Origin: an uncultured Nitrosopumilaceae archaeon
GTDB lineage: Archaea; Thermoproteota; Nitrososphaeria; Nitrososphaerales; Nitrosopumilaceae
Assembly (NCBI GenBank): GCA_937897875.1
Contig: CALCPD010000026.1
Coordinates: 1 to 55,317, forward strand
Length of the DNA: 55,317 bases
Direction: 5' to 3'
The translations under genes were made by a program, and so were the position numbers. Shown piece by piece: positions 18,813-28,579 of this stretch. Position 1 is the stretch's first letter. Each line of letters starts with the position of its first letter. The notes below the pieces were generated by a model. It saw nothing but the letters and a program-made list of their open reading frames with translations. It was not told where the DNA came from and searched no databases.

Positions 18813-19249
18813 AAATATTCTTTTGTTGGACGTTTCTTTCGTTTTAAGATTAGTCTTGCTCCAACACCCATCACTGGTGCAGATAATATTATAAACAAAA
18901 TTGGAAGATATTCCACTGCGGCTGTAACATAACTATCTCTAATTGAATCCACCATAGAATGAGATACAATACTACCTGCAAGTAAAATAATTCCTCCAAC
19001 AATAATCAAACCTCCAATTTGTTTTGAACCATAATTCCTCGACATAATATATGCAACTGCAGCCAAAATTCCAGCAGGTGCAACACCAATTGAAACAAAC
19101 TGAATTAATTTTGGATCAGGGGTAAAACCTTGTGCAACAACTGCATCCTCTGGTACAGTCAACATAAAATAATAAACAGAAATCATTTCACCTGCAAACA
19201 TTGCAAAAAGACCAACACTAGTTATTGCAAGCCATTTTTCAATTGCCAT
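18809..19249 (-). CDS. Multi-pass membrane protein, unknown function
   Basis: 146 aa with about four hydrophobic segments. Confidence 0.6.
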   Translation of the reverse strand: MAIEKWLAITSVGLFAMFAGEMISVYYFMLTVPEDAVVAQGFTPDPKLIQFVSIGVAPAGILAAVAYIMSRNYGSKQIGGLIIVGGIILLAGSIVSHSMVDSIRDSYVTAAVEYLPILFIILSAPVMGVGARLILKRKKRPTKEYF

Positions 19250-19290
19250 AATCTAGAGTGAATGTAGTTGATAAATAAACCATTCAGAAA

Positions 19291-20307
19291 TTAAATAATA
19301 CCAACAAGATTAGCTAATTCTTTCCTACAGGCAGCTCCAAGTTTTTCAGCAGCCTCTTCAGGAGAAACATCATTTAAGAAAATACCATATCCACGTTCCA
19401 ATCCAGACCATGATTTAGTTATTGGATAAATTTCAATATGCCAATGAATCTGTCTAGTATTTTTCTTTTCAGGAGAAAGATGAAAAACTAGATTGTATGA
19501 AACATTTTTGATAGTTTTTGTTAATCCTCCCAAAGTTGCTCTTAAGATCAAAGATAAATCATTAATTTCTTTTTGAGTGATTTTAGAAAAACTTGTAACA
19601 TGTTTTTTTGGAGAAATCCAAAATTCGTAAGGGTAAGAAGGAGCCCAAGGTGAAAAAGCAATAAATCCATCAGTTTGGAGAATTTGTCTAGGTCCACTTA
19701 ATTCTTCATTTATGGTTTGACACATATGGCAAACACCTTTTTCGTTCAAAATTTTATGAGATGCTTCAGCCTCAGCATCAATAATTGGAGGAATAGTAGA
19801 AAGAGTCAGAATGTTCAAATGAGGATGAGGATTTGTATTTCCTGCAAGTTCTCCACTGTCACCATAAATGGAAACATATGTCACACCTTTTTGAGTATAA
19901 AGCCACCTCAATCTATCTTGTACAACAACTAAAACATTAGACCATTGTTCAGGAGCAATGGTTGCAAATGTATCCTTTGAGTTTGGAGATGCAACAATCA
20001 CATAATGATATCCATATGCAGGTTCACTGTAAAATGGTTTTTCACTGTAGGAGTTCTCAGTTTCAGTAGAAACAATTGGACTTTTACTTTCAAAAACACG
20101 AATTGACCAACCTTCAACATAATCATCTTCACTATCTTGAAGGCGTTGTAACATTCCATCTTTTTCAACAAGAGATAGAACAGAAGGATTAGTCATGGAT
20201 TCATTGCCAGGGGCAAAAGGATTTTTTTTAGAATCATTTACTTTACCATTTTTTTTAGATACAATCATGAATCGTTCAGAAACATAATCTTTGCGCATAT
20301 CACCCAT
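19291..20307 (-). CDS. Galactose-1-phosphate uridylyltransferase-like (HIT superfamily)
   Basis: NPHPHLN, CHMC, HWHIEIYP motifs. Confidence 0.7.
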   Translation of the reverse strand: MGDMRKDYVSERFMIVSKKNGKVNDSKKNPFAPGNESMTNPSVLSLVEKDGMLQRLQDSEDDYVEGWSIRVFESKSPIVSTETENSYSEKPFYSEPAYGYHYVIVASPNSKDTFATIAPEQWSNVLVVVQDRLRWLYTQKGVTYVSIYGDSGELAGNTNPHPHLNILTLSTIPPIIDAEAEASHKILNEKGVCHMCQTINEELSGPRQILQTDGFIAFSPWAPSYPYEFWISPKKHVTSFSKITQKEINDLSLILRATLGGLTKTIKNVSYNLVFHLSPEKKNTRQIHWHIEIYPITKSWSGLERGYGIFLNDVSPEEAAEKLGAACRKELANLVGII

Positions 20308-20462
20308 AATGGTAATTGAAAGTAATTGTATGTTAAAATGTTTGCTGAAACTAAATTAAAAAAAATAAAAAATAATTAAACGGTAAAAATAAAAAATATT
20401 TTTTAAATGTAATTAAAAATTGAAAAAATAAATTCAAAATTGAGAAGTGATCGCACATAAGA

Positions 20463-21809
20463 TTGCAAGATTTAAAACAGAGATCAGAAAATTGGATAAA
20501 CAGAGTTCAAATGGATAATTCTGATATTCACATGATTTACGTTCTTTTGGATGGAGTAGGTGATCTACCACATCCAGATTTAGATGGAAAAACACCTTTA
20601 GAGGCTGCAAATACACCAACATTAGACAAAATTGCTAGCAATGGTTCAATCGGAGAAGTAATTTCAGTTGGAAAAGGAATTGCCCCAGAATCAGACATTG
20701 CAGTTTTCAACATGTTAGGTTACAAATTTGAGCATGCAGATTATGCAGGCAGAGGAGTGATTGAAGCCATAGGAGTTGGGATTGATTTTAAAGATGGAGA
20801 CCTAGCATTAAGAGGAAATTATTCAACATTAAATCAAGAAGAAGTGATCACAGATAGAAGAGCAGGCAGACATATTGAAAAAGAAGATGCGGATGGAATT
20901 GCAAAAGAATTAGAAGAAAAAATTAACTTTTCAATTCCAGATACTAAAATTGTAGTTGCACCAACAATAGGACATAGAGTTACAGTTAGAATTAGAGCAT
21001 CATCTAAAAAACTATCATCAAGAATCACAAATACAGATCCTGCATATAGCAACATTGGTGGAATGGGAGTAGCAAAAGCAGTAGGAGATTATTTAAAAAT
21101 TGAAAAATGTCTACCATTAGAAGAGGATGAAAATTCTAAAATTACAGCAGATTTAGTTAATGAATTTTCAGAACAATCAATAAAAATTATGAAAGAAAGT
21201 GAGATAAATAAAAAACGTGAAAAGCAAAATAAAAAGCAATTAAGTTGCATCCTACTCAGAGATGCAGGTAACAAATATCCAGATGTATCACCAATCAATG
21301 AAAAACATAAAATGAAATTTTCATGTATTGTCGACATGCCAGTTGAACTTGGAATTTCAGAAGTTCTTAAAATGGAGGCATTTGAAGCAGGAGGTTTAAC
21401 TGATTATGAAGAAAAAGCAAAAGTTGCAGCAAAGTCAATGGAAACACAAAATGCGATATATGTTCACCTTAAAGGACCAGATGAATTTGGTCATGATGGA
21501 GATGCCATTGGTAAAATGAAGAACATAGAAGAAATTGATCAAAGATTTTTTAAAACACTTGTGGAAAATATTGACTCAAATAAAGTTGCAATAATTATTT
21601 CAGCAGATCACTCTACCCCATGTATCAATAAAGGACATAGTGATGATCCAGTACCAGTTGTAGTTTCAGCAGATTTTATTAAAAATGATGGCACAACAAG
21701 AATGACTGAAGAACAAGCAAAGAAAGGAAGTATAGGATTACTTCAAGGTTCAGAAGTAGTTACAAAATCCTTAGAATTAATTAGATCTCAAATAAAACCA
21801 AATCATTAA
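20463..21809 (+). CDS. apgM: Cofactor-independent phosphoglycerate mutase, archaeal ApgM type
   Basis: YVLLDGVGDLPHPDLDGKTPLEAANTPTLD; HLKGPDEFGHDGD; SADHSTPC. Start may be ATG 20511 rather than TTG 20463. Confidence 0.9.
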   Translation: MQDLKQRSENWINRVQMDNSDIHMIYVLLDGVGDLPHPDLDGKTPLEAANTPTLDKIASNGSIGEVISVGKGIAPESDIAVFNMLGYKFEHADYAGRGVIEAIGVGIDFKDGDLALRGNYSTLNQEEVITDRRAGRHIEKEDADGIAKELEEKINFSIPDTKIVVAPTIGHRVTVRIRASSKKLSSRITNTDPAYSNIGGMGVAKAVGDYLKIEKCLPLEEDENSKITADLVNEFSEQSIKIMKESEINKKREKQNKKQLSCILLRDAGNKYPDVSPINEKHKMKFSCIVDMPVELGISEVLKMEAFEAGGLTDYEEKAKVAAKSMETQNAIYVHLKGPDEFGHDGDAIGKMKNIEEIDQRFFKTLVENIDSNKVAIIISADHSTPCINKGHSDDPVPVVVSADFIKNDGTTRMTEEQAKKGSIGLLQGSEVVTKSLELIRSQIKPNH

Positions 21810-22386
21810 TTTTTTGCATTTCAATAGATTTTTTTCTAATTCTTTCAACATCAATTGAATGATACATGGATGGAGATGTTCCTAATTTTTGTAATGCCCT
21901 AGTTAACATTGCAACACCAATACTCAATTCGTTTTCCTGAGCATGAGCATATGCAACTGCTACAAGTATAATTCCCTGAACCAATTCTTTTTCACGTCCA
22001 AAACATTGCTTCCATACACCTTCAAATGCCTCATGACATTCCCAAAACCTTTCAGCATTAAAATAAAAAATGCCATCTTTAATGCCCTGATCTATTTCAA
22101 TTTCTTCCTCAACTACATGTCGAATATTATCTAAACCTCCAATAGGAGATAATTTTTTTACAAGTGTTTGTACGTCTTTTGTTTCAATAGCTACATCAAA
22201 TTCAATGAAAGATGTAGCAACTCTAGCAAGTCTAACATGAGCATCCATTCCAGAAATTAGATCTCTAGTTTGATGTAGTATATCACGTGAATTCACAGGA
22301 ACATATTTTTCATTTTTTATATGAATCAAATATCGCTCCATATGAGTAATTGACAGTATTTTCTTAAATTTCTTGTGTAAATTCAA
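21781..22386 (-). CDS. DUF309-domain protein
   Basis: FYFNAERFWECHEAFEGVWKQ...LVQGIILVAVAYAHAQ. Confidence 0.7.
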   Translation of the reverse strand: MNLHKKFKKILSITHMERYLIHIKNEKYVPVNSRDILHQTRDLISGMDAHVRLARVATSFIEFDVAIETKDVQTLVKKLSPIGGLDNIRHVVEEEIEIDQGIKDGIFYFNAERFWECHEAFEGVWKQCFGREKELVQGIILVAVAYAHAQENELSIGVAMLTRALQKLGTSPSMYHSIDVERIRKKSIEMQKINDLVLFEI

Positions 22387-22423
22387 CTAGGTTTATATGA
22401 AATATCCAAAGGATTTTTGATAC

Positions 22424-22816
22424 ATGTCACTTATTCAGACAATTTCAGATGTAAACAACACCTTCTTATCAAGAAGAGAATTAACTTGTGATTTTCCAGG
22501 TTTGAGTGGCAAACTCAAAACACTTGAAGCAGTAGATATGGTAACAAAGGAATTCAAATTAGATGGTAAAGTTGTAATTCCAATGAGACTAAAAACAAAT
22601 GTTGGAATGTTAAAAGTGACAGGAACTTTCTATGTATATGAAGATGAAGGATTAGCAAAAAAACACATCAATCCAACTATTATTTCACGATTAGATAGAA
22701 CTAAAGCAAAGATTGCAGAAGCTGAGAAAGCTGAAGCACCAGCAGAGGAAGCAGCAGCTGAAGCACCAGCAGAGGAAGCAGCAGCTGAAGCACCAGCAGA
22801 GGAGAAAACAGAATAA
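22424..22816 (+). CDS. rps24e: Ribosomal protein S24e with Ala/Glu/Pro-rich C-terminal extension
   Basis: FLSRRELTCDFPGLSGKLKTLEAVDMVTKEFKLDGKVVIPMRL; directly followed by S27ae. Confidence 0.85.
   Translation: MSLIQTISDVNNTFLSRRELTCDFPGLSGKLKTLEAVDMVTKEFKLDGKVVIPMRLKTNVGMLKVTGTFYVYEDEGLAKKHINPTIISRLDRTKAKIAEAEKAEAPAEEAAAEAPAEEAAAEAPAEEKTE
22730..22802 (+). repeat. 27-bp tandem repeat (AEAPAEEAA), about 2.7 copies inside the S24e gene
   Basis: 'gctgaagcaccagcagaggaagcagca' at 22730 and 22757, partial copy from 22784. Confidence 0.85.
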
Positions 22817-23001
22817 TGCCTGTAGAAAAAAAAGGCAGTAAAGGATCCAGTCCAAAAGTTTATGGATATTTCAAAGTTGATGGCGACAAAGCAACTAGAA
22901 TTAAAAAAAATTGTTCAAGATGTGGAAAAGGAGTATACATGTCAGAGCATAAAGATAGAAACACATGTGGAAAATGTGGACTAACAGAATTCAAGCAATA
23001 A
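22816..23001 (+). CDS. rps27ae: Ribosomal protein S27ae (zinc ribbon)
   Basis: CSRCGKGVYMSEHKDRNTCGKCGLTEF. Confidence 0.92.
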   Translation: MPVEKKGSKGSSPKVYGYFKVDGDKATRIKKNCSRCGKGVYMSEHKDRNTCGKCGLTEFKQ

Positions 23002-23017
23002 AAAAAATAAATTAAAA

Positions 23018-23725
23018 TTAATACAATCGTTTCTTACGAATTTTAGAACTTTTTTCTTCTAACTCATTTATTTTTGTTAGGAATTTAGGATCAAGTTTAA
23101 TTTTAGACAAAGATTCAGCAGATAATTTTACATTATTAGCATCTAAGGAAATATTAGATTTAGGTAAATTTCTATCAGACCAAAATTTAATAACTTTATC
23201 TTCTAATTTGTAATCACGAAAACCAGATGGAAATTTTTTAGTAATATGATTTAACAAGGTTCTATCTTTAAAAACAACTCGAGGTTCAAATAATCGTGTT
23301 TCATCACTGTATACATTTTCAAATAAATTACCAGATATTTCATCAGATAGTAATTCCATTTTTGAAATTTTTCGCAATAGTTCTAAAAAATGTAAGAATT
23401 CATGAGCTAAAATAGCATGAACTGTACCCTTTAGACCATAAGCAATCAAAGGAGCAGAAATTTGAATTACAACTTGAAATTTTTCTTCAAACATAACAGG
23501 AATGGTTCTAGCAAAAAGAATACCATACTCATATGAATTTGGATCAGATGACGAAACTACAAGAGAAGGCTCCACATAAGCGACAGGGTATTGAATTCCA
23601 GATGCTTTTTCAATTCTGTCAATACCAGCAACAGTGATAGGGAAACGTTTCAAAGTTAAATCATAAACATCATCAGGAATAAGACCCTTAGAATGTGCAT
23701 CTGTAAAACGTACTAAAGGATCCAA
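23018..23725 (-). CDS. Hypothetical protein with HExxH-type metallopeptidase motif
   Basis: AILAHEFLHFLELL in a 235-aa ORF. Confidence 0.6.
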   Translation of the reverse strand: MDPLVRFTDAHSKGLIPDDVYDLTLKRFPITVAGIDRIEKASGIQYPVAYVEPSLVVSSSDPNSYEYGILFARTIPVMFEEKFQVVIQISAPLIAYGLKGTVHAILAHEFLHFLELLRKISKMELLSDEISGNLFENVYSDETRLFEPRVVFKDRTLLNHITKKFPSGFRDYKLEDKVIKFWSDRNLPKSNISLDANNVKLSAESLSKIKLDPKFLTKINELEEKSSKIRKKRLY

Positions 23726-23766
23726 CAGACATTGTTGAAAATTTTAATGTAAAAATGTTGATTTTA

Positions 23767-23865
23767 TCAGGATCTTGGTTTTCCAGACTTTGCTTTCTTT
23801 ACTTTACGTGTATTTGCTCTTTGATCAGCATGTCTTTGATGTTTACCTTTTTTTCTCATTGGCAT
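23767..23865 (-). CDS. 32-aa highly basic microprotein
   Basis: Reverse strand CAT 23863-23865 to TCA 23767-23769: MPMRKKGKHQRHADQRANTRKVKKAKSGKPRS; absent from the ORF track. Confidence 0.55.
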   Translation of the reverse strand: MPMRKKGKHQRHADQRANTRKVKKAKSGKPRS

Positions 23866-23899
23866 AATAATTAGCCATATTTAGCGCTAGTTAAAGTTA

Positions 23900-25045
23900 T
23901 CATTTTAAGACAATATTTAAAAAATCAAATTCTTGGGCCACACATGAATTATCAAGAAGTGAAGAAATGTTGGGGGAAACATCATCACCAATAACAAATC
24001 TTTTGATAGGAAATCCGCCTTCAGCAGACATAATTATAGTAAATAAATTAGTAGAATTTTTTTTATATTTTAAATCAAAAATTTTTTTTTCATAACGTTT
24101 ACCAGATTTTTCATAAATTACAATAGGACAAGTTGTCAGATCTTTTAATTTTTTTAATTTTTTTGAATTAATTTGTAATTTAGCAGAAATTTTTATTTTT
24201 ATCCTTGAGTAAAAATTTAAAGGTTTTTTAGGAAATGTATCAACTAATTTCAAATTAAAAACAGATACAGAATCAAACTTCTCATCAGATAATTTAGATT
24301 TTCGTTTAGAGGGATTTTTTATTTTGACAAAAAAGGGTCTCCCATTACCTAAAACTAAACTAGATTTATCTTCACCACCAATCCAAGTAAATTTAGTAGT
24401 GGTTCCACCAAATTTCTTAAAAATTAGTTTTGAGATAATTCCCTCTATACTTTCAAATTCAGAAATACCATGAAAATCACAAACTCTACATCCTGTACCA
24501 GAACAATTGTCACAAGAGGTTTGTTTTTGTGCATATCCCCTTTCAGATTTAATATATTTTCCAAAAATAGTTATAGATTTTGAATGTAATTGACATGATT
24601 CATCCTTTAGATTTACGGTGAATGTTATTTCAGGATCAAACGAATCCAGGGTTTTTTGAGTTTTTTTTGTAAAAAGTTTGATCAACTCTTTGGCGATATC
24701 AGTCTTAATACTGTCGATTCCCTTAAGCTTGTATTTAGATCGAATAAAATCATCTCTATCTACAATTGAAGGTTTGATAATTATGCCAACACCATATGTT
24801 TGGAATTCATAATTCGATGACAAGTCAAGCATTAATTTTAAAAAGTAATCTAAATTACTAAACAGATCCTTACAAACATAACATTTACCTTTAGAAGTAT
24901 AATTTTTTTTTAATTTTTTACCAAGAAATTTGTTTGATGACAGATGTAGTTGTTTTGAAAATAAACGTCCTAAACATTGATCACACAAATCATATTTTTT
25001 AAGAATTGAATTTGCGATAGAAGTAATTTCAGAGTAATTAGACAT
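23900..25045 (-). CDS. pus10: tRNA pseudouridine synthase Pus10
   Basis: CDQCLGRLF, SCDNCSGTGC, GGEDKSSLVLGNGRPF. Confidence 0.9.
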   Translation of the reverse strand: MSNYSEITSIANSILKKYDLCDQCLGRLFSKQLHLSSNKFLGKKLKKNYTSKGKCYVCKDLFSNLDYFLKLMLDLSSNYEFQTYGVGIIIKPSIVDRDDFIRSKYKLKGIDSIKTDIAKELIKLFTKKTQKTLDSFDPEITFTVNLKDESCQLHSKSITIFGKYIKSERGYAQKQTSCDNCSGTGCRVCDFHGISEFESIEGIISKLIFKKFGGTTTKFTWIGGEDKSSLVLGNGRPFFVKIKNPSKRKSKLSDEKFDSVSVFNLKLVDTFPKKPLNFYSRIKIKISAKLQINSKKLKKLKDLTTCPIVIYEKSGKRYEKKIFDLKYKKNSTNLFTIIMSAEGGFPIKRFVIGDDVSPNISSLLDNSCVAQEFDFLNIVLK

Positions 25046-25070
25046 AGTAAATTGGAATTAGTATTAGGTA

Positions 25071-26396
25071 TTATCCTAATCCCATTTTTCTAAGAGTGCC
25101 TTGCATTTGACGGCCTTTTGATGCCTTCATTAAATTCTTAGAATTTTTATAATTCTTGAGTAATTCTTTAACTTCACCTTCAGGCCATCCAGAACCACGA
25201 GCAATTCGTTTTATCCTAGAGGAATTAAGTAAGTCAGGATCTGCCTTTTCATCTTTATTCATACTTTGAATTATGTATCGCCATTTTGAAACTCTACCTT
25301 CCATTTGATCAACTTGATCCTCCTTTACCATTCCAGACATTCCAGGCATACTGTCAAGAAGACCTTTCAAAGAACCAACTTTAGTAACTTCTTCTAGTTG
25401 ATAAAAGAAATCATCCATATTCATTTTTCCACTAGAAATTCTTTTCATTCTAACATCATCACCTTCATTTTCTAATCTTTTTGCTAAATCCAATACGGCC
25501 TGAACATCACCCATTCCAAGTAATCTACCAACAAATCTAGTGGGAGAGAATTTTTCTAAATCATCAATACGTTCACCAGTACCAATGTACATTATTTGGG
25601 CACCTGTTGCAGCTGATGCTGCAAGTGCACCACCACCTTTTGCAGAACTATCTAATTTTGAGATTATAACACCACCAACTGGAATTGTTTTGTGAAATGC
25701 TTCAGCTTGATTGAAACATTGTTGACCAATAGTACCATCAATTACAAGTAAAGCTAAATCAGGGTCAGCAACTTTGTTAATTCGACCCATCTCCTCAAGT
25801 AAATCATGTTCTTCCTTATGTCGACCGGCAGTATCAATGATAATTACATCAAGAGTCTGACCTGCAAAATGTTTTAATCCATTTTGAACAATGTTTGGAG
25901 AATCTTTATTATTTTCTTCACCATAAACTTCTACACCAGATTTTTCACACATCATTTTAAGCTGTACCAATGCACCAGGTCGATATGTGTCAGCACCTAC
26001 AACTCCAACTTTAAGATCCTGTCCAGTTAAAAATTTGGCAAGTTTTGACGCAACAGTAGTTTTTCCACTTCCTTGAATTCCCAATAAAATAATTTTAATT
26101 TGTTTTCCAGATTTAAAATTAAAGTCAGATTCTGTACCTAATAATTTAGATAATTCATCATAAAGAATTTTTACAATATGGTCTTTACGTGAAAGTCCAG
26201 GTGGAGGGGTTTCATTTAATGATCGTTCCTCCAATCTCTTAGTGATTTCAAGCACCAGCCTTACATTGACATCAGATGTCAATAATGCCCTTTGAACATC
26301 TTTACAAAGATCCTTAATTAATTCCTCATCTATGCCTGAGGATTTAACAATCTTTTTGATTGCATCACCTAAACTATTTTTTAAACCATCAAGCAT
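25071..26396 (-). CDS. srp54: Signal recognition particle 54 kDa protein
   Basis: GIQGSGKTTVASKLA, VGADTYRPGA, DTAGRHKEE, SKLDSSAKGG. Confidence 0.96.
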   Translation of the reverse strand: MLDGLKNSLGDAIKKIVKSSGIDEELIKDLCKDVQRALLTSDVNVRLVLEITKRLEERSLNETPPPGLSRKDHIVKILYDELSKLLGTESDFNFKSGKQIKIILLGIQGSGKTTVASKLAKFLTGQDLKVGVVGADTYRPGALVQLKMMCEKSGVEVYGEENNKDSPNIVQNGLKHFAGQTLDVIIIDTAGRHKEEHDLLEEMGRINKVADPDLALLVIDGTIGQQCFNQAEAFHKTIPVGGVIISKLDSSAKGGGALAASAATGAQIMYIGTGERIDDLEKFSPTRFVGRLLGMGDVQAVLDLAKRLENEGDDVRMKRISSGKMNMDDFFYQLEEVTKVGSLKGLLDSMPGMSGMVKEDQVDQMEGRVSKWRYIIQSMNKDEKADPDLLNSSRIKRIARGSGWPEGEVKELLKNYKNSKNLMKASKGRQMQGTLRKMGLG

Positions 26397-27078
26397 TGCA
26401 ATTTAACTCCGCATCCACTATTTCAAACCTTCCTCTATATCCATCCCAATTTTTTGTAAATTGATTAATTTTGATAGGATGAGAAAAAAGGGGACAATCA
26501 ATTACAAAAGTCTCAGCCTCCCCACCTTCAAAATTTAAATTAAATCCAAATTTATCAGATAGTGTAGATAAAAGTTCAATATCAGATTTTAAAATTATTT
26601 TCCCCAACCATTGCTCATCCAAACCATCAGAAGAAACAGTAACCATTAAAAAATGAAAATTAGAATTAACTAATTCATTCATGTATTGTTTTGGTTCAGT
26701 GTTCCACAAAGGTGCAATAGAAACTAAATTTAATTTTTTACATAAAGTTTCAAATTTTTCTTTTTGAAATTTACTTTTAATTCCACCATGAACCAATCCA
26801 TCAATTTTAAATTCATCTTTTGCATTTTGTAATAATTTTTCCATGACAATTAGCTCATTATCAATTTCATCAGAATTCGAAGAAATAATTAATTGGGGAA
26901 TTTTCATGGATACAGATTGTAATTTAGTCCATTTTAAATTAGGATGATGTAAAAGATGGCTTTCGTCAGATTTTGGAAATACACTCAACAAACAGACAAC
27001 ATCATGTCCTTGTTGTTTAGCAAGATGAATAGCATATGTGCTATCTTTTCCACCAGAAAAAAGACAAGCTAATTTCAT
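26389..27078 (-). CDS. Dph6-family diphthine-ammonia ligase
   Basis: CLFSGGKDSTYAIHLA; GGEAETFVIDCPLF. Confidence 0.85.
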   Translation of the reverse strand: MKLACLFSGGKDSTYAIHLAKQQGHDVVCLLSVFPKSDESHLLHHPNLKWTKLQSVSMKIPQLIISSNSDEIDNELIVMEKLLQNAKDEFKIDGLVHGGIKSKFQKEKFETLCKKLNLVSIAPLWNTEPKQYMNELVNSNFHFLMVTVSSDGLDEQWLGKIILKSDIELLSTLSDKFGFNLNFEGGEAETFVIDCPLFSHPIKINQFTKNWDGYRGRFEIVDAELNCNA

Positions 27079-27133
27079 AATTATATAAAAAAAATCAGTC
27101 TAATAAAATTTAGAGTGAATTAAAAGAGATGCT

Positions 27134-27238
27134 TCAATACTCATAATCGTCATCATAAATCAGACGGCTTTTCCAACAATCATCAGCATCTACAATAGTT
27201 TCAAATACATAGAATTTTAGTGCTATGATTAAAATCAA
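27134..27238 (-). CDS. Candidate small acidic ORF, 34 aa, TTG start
   Basis: LILIIALKFYVFETIVDADDCWKSRLIYDDDYEY from TTG (27238) to TGA (27134), just downstream of aIF5A on the same strand. Confidence 0.25.
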   Translation of the reverse strand: MILIIALKFYVFETIVDADDCWKSRLIYDDDYEY

Positions 27239-27268
27239 ATAATGAAATATTTCAGTAAAATTATCAGT

Positions 27269-27682
27269 CTAGCTATTTTTGATACTCATAATTTTGGTAT
27301 GTTCCATAACAACCCAATATTCAACATTTTGTCCATTTTCTAATTTACCTTCAACAGATTCGTCAATCATAGCAATATCTATGGTTTCAAATGATTCAGA
27401 ATCCATAACCTGTACTGTGCCACCATTAATTGAAATAATTTGTCCAACTTTCTTGTTAATCATTGGAATGTGGATTTGCATACTCACAGGACCAACATGA
27501 GGTCTATTTTTTCCATCAAAGATACCTTGACCAACTATTCGGGCTTTAGCTGCACCGTGTTTTCCAGGTTTTGATGTATCATATTCAATAATTCTACATG
27601 CCTCACCACTAGGTTGATCAGTGTGTGGAAGTAAAATGTATGATCCAATTTTCAAAGAACCTAGGTCAGAGGGTTTACTCAT
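27269..27682 (-). CDS. eif5a: Translation initiation factor aIF5A
   Basis: KPGKHGAAKARIVGQGIFDGKNR hypusination loop. Confidence 0.95.
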   Translation of the reverse strand: MSKPSDLGSLKIGSYILLPHTDQPSGEACRIIEYDTSKPGKHGAAKARIVGQGIFDGKNRPHVGPVSMQIHIPMINKKVGQIISINGGTVQVMDSESFETIDIAMIDESVEGKLENGQNVEYWVVMEHTKIMSIKNS

Positions 27683-27713
27683 AAAAAACAGTTTTTACTC
27701 GAATATTTAACTT

Positions 27714-28325
27714 CTACTTTAGCTGATCAAGAATTGAAAGACTTAACAAATTAGATAATGTGAACCCTTTTCTAGTAACATCACGTTGTGTTTGATCACA
27801 GTATTTTTTTACGCTCTGATGGCTTTTTTCACTAGCAACTTCAATCACAACAATATTTTCAGAATAAGGAAAAGTGAATTTTGAAGGAACAGAACAAGTA
27901 GTAATCATTTTTCCAAGTCCAGCAATTTCAATCTTTTCTCTTTTTAGTAAGATGCCAGCAATTTCTTGTAAATCTTCTTCTCCCTCATCATATTCTAAAT
28001 AATATATGGAAATAAAATTAATGTCTCCCAAAACTTCGCGCTCAAAAAGATCATCATGAATATTAAATACAAATGAAGTTTTTTCCTGAACATGATTAGA
28101 TAGTTCTTTTTCAATAATTGAGCTATCTTTGAATTTAGCTAATAAGTAATGGTTAGCCGAAGTTGAAAAATATGGTTGACTATCACTAGAAAAAGTACCA
28201 GTAACAAAAAATAATTTTTCAATATTTTTAGAACTAGTCCAAGATTCTTTTAATTCAAGAGAATCACGATTGTGTAAGTAAGGGGCACAAACATATCCAG
28301 AAGACATTAGTTTCAATTTAGACAT
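27714..28325 (-). CDS. Hypothetical protein, 203 aa
   Basis: Long coding-like ORF; family not recognised. Confidence 0.65.
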   Translation of the reverse strand: MSKLKLMSSGYVCAPYLHNRDSLELKESWTSSKNIEKLFFVTGTFSSDSQPYFSTSANHYLLAKFKDSSIIEKELSNHVQEKTSFVFNIHDDLFEREVLGDINFISIYYLEYDEGEEDLQEIAGILLKREKIEIAGLGKMITTCSVPSKFTFPYSENIVVIEVASEKSHQSVKKYCDQTQRDVTRKGFTLSNLLSLSILDQLK

Positions 28326-28424
28326 AATAGTATTTGGAATTTTTAAGACTATTTATCCATATAGTAAATAAAATTTAAAAAAATCACCATAGTTTTTAAG
28401 AGCAAAAATGTTCATAATTTTTGT

Positions 28425-28552
28425 CCCGTGGTAGCTCAGCCTGGTAGAGCTTCCGGCTGTAGTTGTTGGCTTAAGATGGCTGACCGAAAAAACAGCATAT
28501 CAGGCATACAGAAACCGGGTTGTCGCATGTTCAATTCATGCCCGCGGGACCA
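28425..28552 (+). tRNA. tRNA-Tyr (GUA) with about 51-nt intron (28463-28513) and encoded CCA
   Basis: Acceptor CCCGTGG/CCGCGGG, D-arm GCTC/GAGC, ASL TCCGG-CTGTAG / A-CCGGG, T-arm GCATG-TTCAATT-CATGC, A-CCA. Splice region: CTGT pairs with ACAG, with AGT and AAA bulges at the predicted cleavage sites. Confidence 0.9.
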
Positions 28553-28579
28553 CAAAATTTTAAAAAAAATATCAGAAGA

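Noticed and set aside
20341-20462. Very A-rich intergenic stretch as possible origin or ncRNA
   Set aside because: Simple AT-richness without repeats, ORB-like elements or a recognisable fold.
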